Shown here one piece after another: positions 59,505 to 64,000 of a DNA stretch of 64,000 nt. Every line of letters begins with the position of its first letter. The first letter of the stretch is position 1. The notes beneath the pieces were generated by a model, which had not been told where the DNA came from, searched no databases, and worked only from the letters and a program-made list of their open reading frames with translations. The DNA is from Sphaerimonospora thailandensis (GTDB lineage: Bacteria > Actinomycetota > Actinomycetes > Streptosporangiales > Streptosporangiaceae). A program made the position numbers and the translations under genes. Where the stretch lies: NCBI RefSeq assembly GCF_016863115.1, contig NZ_BOOG01000007.1, positions 186,001-250,000 of the forward strand, in the 5' to 3' direction.

Positions 59505-59568
59505 GGGCGCGCGTGCCGCGCGCCCGCACCACGCCCCACGGGCCCGGCCTCACCACGAGGCCGGGCCC
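59505..59568 (+). terminator. Two tandem GC-rich hairpins after the ParB-like gene
   Basis: First stem of 9 bp (GGGCGCGCG / CGCGCGCCC, 3-nt loop, 59505-59525), second stem of 12 bp (GGGCCCGGCCTC / GAGGCCGGGCCC, 5-nt loop, 59540-59568). Both are perfect. The second ends 28 bp before the next start codon. Confidence 0.7.
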
Positions 59569-59595
59569 TCCGCTTACCACCCGGAAGGACCGCAG

Positions 59596-60753
59596 ATGAC
59601 CATCGTCTCTCCCGTTCCGCTCACCACCCGCAACGCCGACCTGGGCGACCTGCACGCGCTGCTGCGCGACCAGCACGCCCGCAAGGTCGACGTTCCAGTC
59701 GGCGCCGCGCAGATCCGCGCCGTCGGCACGCACCTGCAGCTGATCGGCACCCCGCCGGTGCTGTCGGATGCAGGTGTCACCGACAGCAGTGGCCTGTACC
59801 TGCCGACCGAGATCTGCGACCAGGGCCTGGCCGACAAGCTCGGCATCCCGCCCGCCTACCTGCGGAGGCTGCGCGAGCAGCGGCCCGGCCTGTACGAGGC
59901 GAACGTCAACGGCTGGCTGGAGACCGACGACCGCCGCTTCCTCGTACGCGCGCTGCGCGGCACCGGCGACGGGGCCGATGTGGCCCGGGCGTTCCTGTCG
60001 GACCGCTACAAGCTCATCGACAACCTGGACGTCCTCATGGCCGCCCTGGACGGGGTACGGCTCGCCGGAGTCGACGTCCGCATCGACGGCTGCGATCTGA
60101 CCGAACGGCGCATGTACGTCCGCGTGGTGTGCGAGCAGGTCGCCGCCCTGGCCCCCGAACTGCTGGCCGACTACCGCAGCCCGTTCACCGGCGCCTCCGG
60201 TGCTGACAACCCGCTGGTCTTCGCCGGATTCGTGATCAGTAACAGCGAGACCGGCTGTGGGGCGTTCACCGTCACCCCGCGGCTGCTGGTACAGGTCTGC
60301 AACAACGGCCTGACCATCAACGCCGACGCCCACCGCCACGTCCACCTCGGCGGCCGCCTCGACGGCGGCGAGACTGACGGCGGCATCATCCGCTGGAGCG
60401 GCGACACCCAGGACAAGAACCTGGCCCTGATCACGGCCAAGACCCGGGATGCCATCACCACCTTCCTGGACATCGACTACGTCAAGGCCAAGATCCGCGA
60501 GCTGACCGAGGTCGCCGGTGCCGAGCTCGCCGACCCGGAGAAGACCATCCAGACGGTCGCCACCAAGTTGCGATTCACCGAGGAGCAGCAGCGCGACATC
60601 CTGCGCCACTTCATCCGCGGCGGTGATCTGACCGCCGGCGGCGTGATGCACGCCGTCACCAGCGTCGCCCAGACCATCGACGACGCCGACACCGCCCACG
60701 ACATGGAAGGCCAGGCACTGCGCGCCCTGCACTTGGCCGCCACCGGCACCTGA
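59596..60753 (+). CDS. DUF932 phage/plasmid-like protein
   Basis: 385 residues from ATG with GGAAGGA upstream. The DUF932 pattern is clear: FLSDRYKLIDNLDVLMAA, the RMYVRVV strand, GFVISNSETGCGAFTVTP, LVQVCNNGLTI and a C-terminal helical part with DILRHFIRGGDLTAGGVM. Proteins of this family are carried by phages and plasmids of many bacteria, often near SSB and ParB genes; the molecular function is not known. It stands alone between hairpins. Confidence 0.85.
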   Translation: MTIVSPVPLTTRNADLGDLHALLRDQHARKVDVPVGAAQIRAVGTHLQLIGTPPVLSDAGVTDSSGLYLPTEICDQGLADKLGIPPAYLRRLREQRPGLYEANVNGWLETDDRRFLVRALRGTGDGADVARAFLSDRYKLIDNLDVLMAALDGVRLAGVDVRIDGCDLTERRMYVRVVCEQVAALAPELLADYRSPFTGASGADNPLVFAGFVISNSETGCGAFTVTPRLLVQVCNNGLTINADAHRHVHLGGRLDGGETDGGIIRWSGDTQDKNLALITAKTRDAITTFLDIDYVKAKIRELTEVAGAELADPEKTIQTVATKLRFTEEQQRDILRHFIRGGDLTAGGVMHAVTSVAQTIDDADTAHDMEGQALRALHLAATGT

Positions 60754-60774
60754 TCGGCGCCCTTTCGCAGACCC

Positions 60775-60809
60775 CGCGCGGGCTCCCCCAGAGGCGAGGG
60801 GCCCGCGCG
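60775..60809 (+). terminator. Hairpin after the DUF932 gene
   Basis: An 8-bp stem (CGCGCGGG / CCCGCGCG) enclosing a further CCCC/GGGG pairing, 21 bp after the stop. Confidence 0.6.
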
Positions 60810-60986
60810 ATCCTCTGTCCTGTTCCGAACCCAGCGCGGATACGACGAGTTCGGACGTTTCGCGGCCGGATCCCGCAGGTGAGGGGCATGTCCTGCTGCG
60901 CATCGGTGAAGCCCCCTGCTGCGTGTTCTGGCCGGTCAGTCTCGCAGGCACGGTCGTTCACGCAACCAGGCTCTCGCTCCGCTCGC

Positions 60987-61079
60987 CCCGCACGTGCATG
61001 ATCTTTTGCCGTCTGGAGTCGGCTCCATCCGCCACCCGTATATCGAACTCACCGCGGCAAAACATCGTGCCCGTACGGG
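60987..61079 (+). promoter_or_regulatory. Imperfect inverted repeat (hairpin B) in the leader of the zinc-ribbon gene
   Basis: 25-nt arms at 60987-61011 and 61055-61079 match at 21 of 25 positions across a 43-nt loop. The arms contain GATCTTTTGC and GCAAAACATC, exactly as hairpin A, with the same C.C mismatch (61003/61063). A small GGAG/CTCC stem lies in the loop. It ends 96 nt before the start codon of the next gene. The region 60810-60986 between the terminator and this structure shows no gene. Confidence 0.75.
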
Positions 61080-61175
61080 GCCGCCCGGTTGCCCTCTCTC
61101 CCTTCCGCCTGCGTCCCCTCCCTCACCAGAACACGCCACGGACGCCCGGCAGGAGTCCCAGCGAAGGAGCAGGAC

Positions 61176-61358
61176 ATGACCCTCATCCTCGACCTCCCCC
61201 TCTACTCGACCGACCTCACCGCCTGCGGCCGCTGCGGCGAGACCGCCCAGCTGGAGCAGATGTTCCGCTGTTCCGGCCGGACGTGGATCTGCCTGGGCTG
61301 CATCACCGAGGCCGTCGAGGCCCACCGCCTGGCGGTCGTGGCCGGCCGCCAGGTCTAG
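61176..61358 (+). CDS. Mini zinc-ribbon protein
   Basis: 60 residues. Two Cys pairs, CGRC at 17-20 and CxxC formed by CLGC near 39-42, with a further Cys between them, fit a single zinc ribbon. ATG 61176 follows directly on a box (CAGCGAAGGAGCAGGAC) that is almost identical to the one before the SSB-like gene at 57162. Small zinc-ribbon proteins of this kind are common on actinobacterial plasmids; the role is unknown. Confidence 0.7.
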   Translation: MTLILDLPLYSTDLTACGRCGETAQLEQMFRCSGRTWICLGCITEAVEAHRLAVVAGRQV

Positions 61359-61371
61359 GAACTGCACGCGT

Positions 61372-61401
61372 GCGACGCGGGGGCCCACGCCTCCGCGTCG
61401 C
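61372..61401 (+). terminator. Hairpin after the zinc-ribbon gene
   Basis: A perfect 9-bp stem (GCGACGCGG / CCGCGTCGC) with a 12-nt loop, followed by CCTTTCC. Confidence 0.65.
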
Positions 61402-61448
61402 CCTTTCCGATCCTTATTCGACATATCACGATCTACTGGAGGAATCCC

Positions 61449-61958
61449 ATGGCCAACGAGACCGCCATCACCATCGTCGGCAACCTCACCGCCGACCCCC
61501 GTCTGTTCTTCAGCCGGCAGGGCGTGGCGGTGGTGAACTTCACCGTCGCGGCGTCTCGCCGGGTGTATGACAAGGCCACGGACCGCTGGCTCGACAGTGA
61601 CACGTTGTTCCTGCGGTGTTCGGCGTTTCGGCAGCTGGCCGAGAACATCGCTGAGTCGCTGACCAAGGGGTCGCGCGTGGTGGTCACCGGACGGCTGCGA
61701 CAGCACGGGTACGAAGACAAGGAAGGCATCTGGCGCACGTCCGTCGAGGTCGATGTCGAGGACGTCGGTCCGTCGCTGAAGTGGGCCATCGCCAAGGTCA
61801 CCAAGGTTCCGGGTGGTGTCCAGACGGATAGCACAGCCGCCCCGGTAACCGATCCGTGGGCGGTCGCGCCTGCTTCACCGTCACCGGTCCCCGCGTGGTT
61901 GGCTCCTGCGGCACCGGCTGGCGGCTTTCCGGGTAACCCTTCTGATCTCGCGGCGTGA
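61449..61958 (+). CDS. ssb: Single-stranded DNA-binding protein
   Basis: 169 residues from ATG with GGAGG 7 nt upstream. Canonical SSB OB fold: TIVGNLTADPRLFF, VVNFTVAASRR, LFLRCSAFRQLAENIAESL and KGSRVVVTGRLRQ. The tail is Ala/Pro-rich and ends GNPSDLAA without the acidic tip that binds replication partners, so this is probably an accessory, element-borne copy rather than the chromosomal SSB. Confidence 0.92.
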   Translation: MANETAITIVGNLTADPRLFFSRQGVAVVNFTVAASRRVYDKATDRWLDSDTLFLRCSAFRQLAENIAESLTKGSRVVVTGRLRQHGYEDKEGIWRTSVEVDVEDVGPSLKWAIAKVTKVPGGVQTDSTAAPVTDPWAVAPASPSPVPAWLAPAAPAGGFPGNPSDLAA

Positions 61959-62172
61959 AATCCCTGCGAGCATGTGCATGCAGGCAGCACGACTTGCTGT
62001 ACACCTCCGAGCTGTTCGATCCAGAGGCAGGCCCGATGGCGGTGAGAGCCCCGGATCTCCACTTTCTCGTTGCGTACATCGTCCGCGGGGTCTAGCTCGC
62101 CCTATCGCGAACTGTGCGACACAGCCTCATCAATGCTTGAAGTGTTGAGGTGAATACGTAGAGTAGCCAAGC

Positions 62173-62573
62173 GTGAAACGATCAAGGGTAAGCATGAGAT
62201 CGAGAGCGGGAACGACTGTCGCGCTACTCGCCACGACGCTCCTTCTCGGGACGGCCGGATCGGCGTCGGCGGGAACATCTGACTGGAACGACGCCTATGG
62301 TGATGCTCGTGTGAGCGTGCCGGCCGACCGGTCGGTGATCAAGATTTGCGACGGCAGGGTGGACCGCGTGGCTTACAAGGCCGTGTGGCATAACGACAAC
62401 CCGATCGACGCACGGAAACCATTCGAGGTGCGGGCACCGCAGGGGGTTGTGCGACCGACAGCTCTCTGTTGGGGTCGGTCAAGGTCTTCAAACTGTGTCA
62501 GGGGAAGGTCGACGCGAACAACCACATCCAGTGGGGTGTCTGCAGGCCCCCGGTGTGGCCGGGAGGGCGCTGA
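62173..62573 (+). pseudogene. Secreted small protein with a frameshift in a G run
   Basis: GTG start; a signal peptide (basic MKRSRVSMRSR, hydrophobic core, cleavage near GSASA/G) leads to SDWNDAYGDARVSVPADRS. At the run GGGGG (62442-62446) the frame breaks. In the original frame the sequence becomes Arg/Ser-rich and runs to 62772. The -1 frame instead continues sensibly with CATDSSLLGSVKVFKLCQGK and VDANNHIQWGVCRPPVWPGG, stopping at 62573. One missing G explains it. The repaired protein has about 133 residues and four Cys in the mature part. No family recognised. Confidence 0.6.
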
Positions 62574-62634
62574 CGGGCTCGCCCCCCTATACGCAGAGGA
62601 GACGCCGACAGCGGCGGTCGGTGCCGGGACCAGG

Positions 62635-62868
62635 TCACGCCCCGGCGCTGCCGCCGCTGAGGTTGGCTTGGATATCGCCCTGCTTCTGTTCCACCACGCT
62701 TTTGATCAGAGTGGCCAGGCCCAGGGCGACCCCGGCGATGATGGCCGTGATGATCACCCACTCCACGGCTGAGGCTCCACGTGTCGGGGCCATCCGGGCG
62801 CGGTAGATCCGAACGGACAGACAGGCTCGCAGGTAGATGATCCAGGGGTGGTTCACGGGCCTCAACAT
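62635..62868 (-). CDS. Orphan Flp/TadE-like type IVb pilin peptide
   Basis: 77 residues from ATG 62868. The segment TRG-ASAVEW (residues 29-37) followed by a hydrophobic helix (about 36-57) fits a type IVb prepilin: cleavage after G31 would put Glu at position +5. The long N-terminal leader may be shorter in reality, as ATG at residue 26 is just before the motif. No prepilin peptidase or Tad secretion genes are in the window, so it is either served by distant genes or a stray copy. Confidence 0.6.
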   Translation of the reverse strand: MLRPVNHPWIIYLRACLSVRIYRARMAPTRGASAVEWVIITAIIAGVALGLATLIKSVVEQKQGDIQANLSGGSAGA

Positions 62869-63122
62869 CTTCCATGGAGGGCGAACGAGGGTTCACGTAC
62901 GGAGCCGCAGAGGTGGCGTAGCTCTCCGGGGCAAGCAATATTACTGTAAGGAATCGACCATGTGCGCATTGTGTTTGATGGAGTTGTGAAGGCGTGGGTG
63001 AACGAGCCGAGAACCTGGAACTCCATTCGATGCTCCTTCGGAGCGCACCGTCCGCAGTGCGCGCGCCATTCAGGGGCAGCGGTTGAGGTCTGCTGATCGA
63101 GTGCTCCGCCGAGGGTGAGGGG

Positions 63123-63809
63123 TCACTCTGGAATGGCGGTACCACCGGGACGGTGTGAAGACCGATAACCGTGGCGTGCGCGGGAGGGCAAGGCGAGGAC
63201 GGAGGAGCCTGCCAGCCATGCAGCGAGTTGCACGCGGTTGATCAAGATTAGTTCGGTGCTCGCTGCGGACTGTCTGGCGGGGCCGGTGAAGTCGGCTGTG
63301 GTGACCAGGACGCCACGATGACCGGGGTAGGCGTGCAGTGCGCCGAGAAGGTTGCGTATCTCCGGAGAGCCAACTGATTTCGCCCACCTCTTGCACTGGA
63401 CGACGAACCGCTCTCCGGTGGATGCGACTGCGACGATGTCGACGCCTCCGTCGCCGCTGCCGCCGATCCGGTGCACCTTGTGGAAGCCGTCACGCTGGAG
63501 CAGGGCTTCGATGAGGGCTTCGAACTGACTGCCGGTCATCCGGTCGGCTTTCTCCAGACGGGCGTTGTCTCTCAGCCATTCCTGTCGTCGTGCCTCGATC
63601 ACCCGGGCTCGCAGGAGCAGGGCCCCTATGATGCCGATCGCTGTCACGATCGTGATGACGATGACGAGCGGCCAGTTGGCGGTGATGAACTCAATGAGCC
63701 GTTTGACCATCACGATCAGGAGGATTGCGGCGACCGGCCATAAGAACCAGGCCGGGTCGTTCCTCCGTCGCCGGGAGCGTCGACGGACGGGGGGACGTCG
63801 TCGTGCCAT
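63123..63809 (-). CDS. Membrane-anchored Mrr-type restriction endonuclease
   Basis: 228 residues. A very basic N-terminus is followed by two transmembrane helices (about 21-40 and 45-67), then a cytoplasmic coiled region and an Mrr domain. Catalytic pattern: E98 in SQFEALIEALLQ, D120 and D124 in GSGDGGVDIVA, and Q138-x-K140 in FVVQCKRW. Mrr enzymes cut DNA, often modified DNA; tethering to the membrane suggests action on incoming DNA. It lies alone, with about 250 bp of upstream and downstream non-coding sequence. Confidence 0.82.
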   Translation of the reverse strand: MARRRPPVRRRSRRRRNDPAWFLWPVAAILLIVMVKRLIEFITANWPLVIVITIVTAIGIIGALLLRARVIEARRQEWLRDNARLEKADRMTGSQFEALIEALLQRDGFHKVHRIGGSGDGGVDIVAVASTGERFVVQCKRWAKSVGSPEIRNLLGALHAYPGHRGVLVTTADFTGPARQSAASTELILINRVQLAAWLAGSSVLALPSRARHGYRSSHRPGGTAIPE

Positions 63810-64000
63810 CGCATGCCTCCGAGAAGCTGGGGAGAGTTACCGCCTACTCTGATTCCTCGGACTGACAATTTCCGTGAATCGAGCACTTATATGACAGTTA
63901 GTGCGGAATGCTCCCGTTCTCCCGGTTGACGGCCGTCTTTAGGTCCGCCGTGACACTGCACTGAAGAGCGGCGTTTCTCATTTCGGTCACGATGGAGAAG
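63810..64000. other. End of window, no gene seen
   Basis: About 190 bp of lower GC content upstream of the Mrr-type gene. It should hold its promoter. An ATG at 63991 may begin a gene outside the window. Confidence 0.4.

Noticed and set aside
62447-62806. A separate 119-codon gene starting inside the frameshifted secreted protein
   Set aside because: It overlaps the G-run shift point, has no ribosome-binding site and is antisense to the pilin-like gene; the frameshift explanation accounts better for the sequence.

Overview
The window is high-GC DNA (roughly 70% GC) from an actinomycete. The order polA, rpsA, coaE, uvrB, followed by pyrG, xerD, parA, scpA, scpB, rluB, aroH, tyrA, cmk, der, together with SARP, PucR, ANTAR and SpoIIE-type regulators, suggests a filamentous genus, perhaps of the Streptosporangiaceae. 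The family placement is an inference from gene content and gene style, not from a search.

Layout. 1-10150: housekeeping genes on the plus strand (5'-truncated polA, a polysaccharide deacetylase, rpsA, a GNAT enzyme, coaE, an ion permease, uvrB). 10238-11578: a Uma2-type nuclease and a hexapeptide acyltransferase on the minus strand. 11735-23360: a long colinear block covering CTP synthesis, a Nudix hydrolase, chromosome dimer resolution and condensin (xerD, parA, scpA, scpB), a pseudouridine synthase with a very long Arg/Asp/Gly-rich tail, tyrosine biosynthesis, cmk and der. 23427-26100: a translationally coupled minus-strand operon encoding a MarR regulator, an LprG-like lipoprotein and a P55-like MFS transporter. 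26309-31372: CBS and Smr proteins, a coupled cyclase-family hydrolase and ThDP enzyme, an acyltransferase and a secreted repeat protein. 31524-39534: accessory genes, including a DUF234 ATPase, a VapC-type toxin whose antitoxin has lost its start, an imine-reductase-like enzyme, a giant SARP/NTPase regulator and an SDR. 39566-43445: proline catabolism (putB, pruA) with a divergent PucR regulator. 43424-49477: a glycosyltransferase and a partner-switching cluster (SpoIIE-like phosphatase with altered metal ligands, GAF-ANTAR, STAS, SigF-like sigma, RsbW-like kinase). 49487-53152: NDH-2, small membrane proteins and two tandem paralogues.

53241-64000 looks different. It begins with a tRNA-Pro(GGG) gene and a terminator. 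It then holds two PD-(D/E)xK-type proteins, the last 55 codons of a tyrosine-recombinase integrase, an SSB-like OB-fold protein, a frameshifted ParB-like gene, a DUF932 protein, a mini zinc ribbon, a canonical SSB, a frameshifted secreted protein, an orphan Flp-like pilin and a membrane-anchored Mrr-type nuclease. I read this as a decaying integrated or plasmid-derived element beside a tRNA gene. Its most unusual feature is a pair of related leaders, upstream of the SSB-like and zinc-ribbon genes. Each leader has a long inverted repeat with the same GATCTTTTGC / GCAAAACATC arms and an almost identical 17-nt box around the ribosome-binding site. GC-rich perfect hairpins also fill almost every gap of this module.
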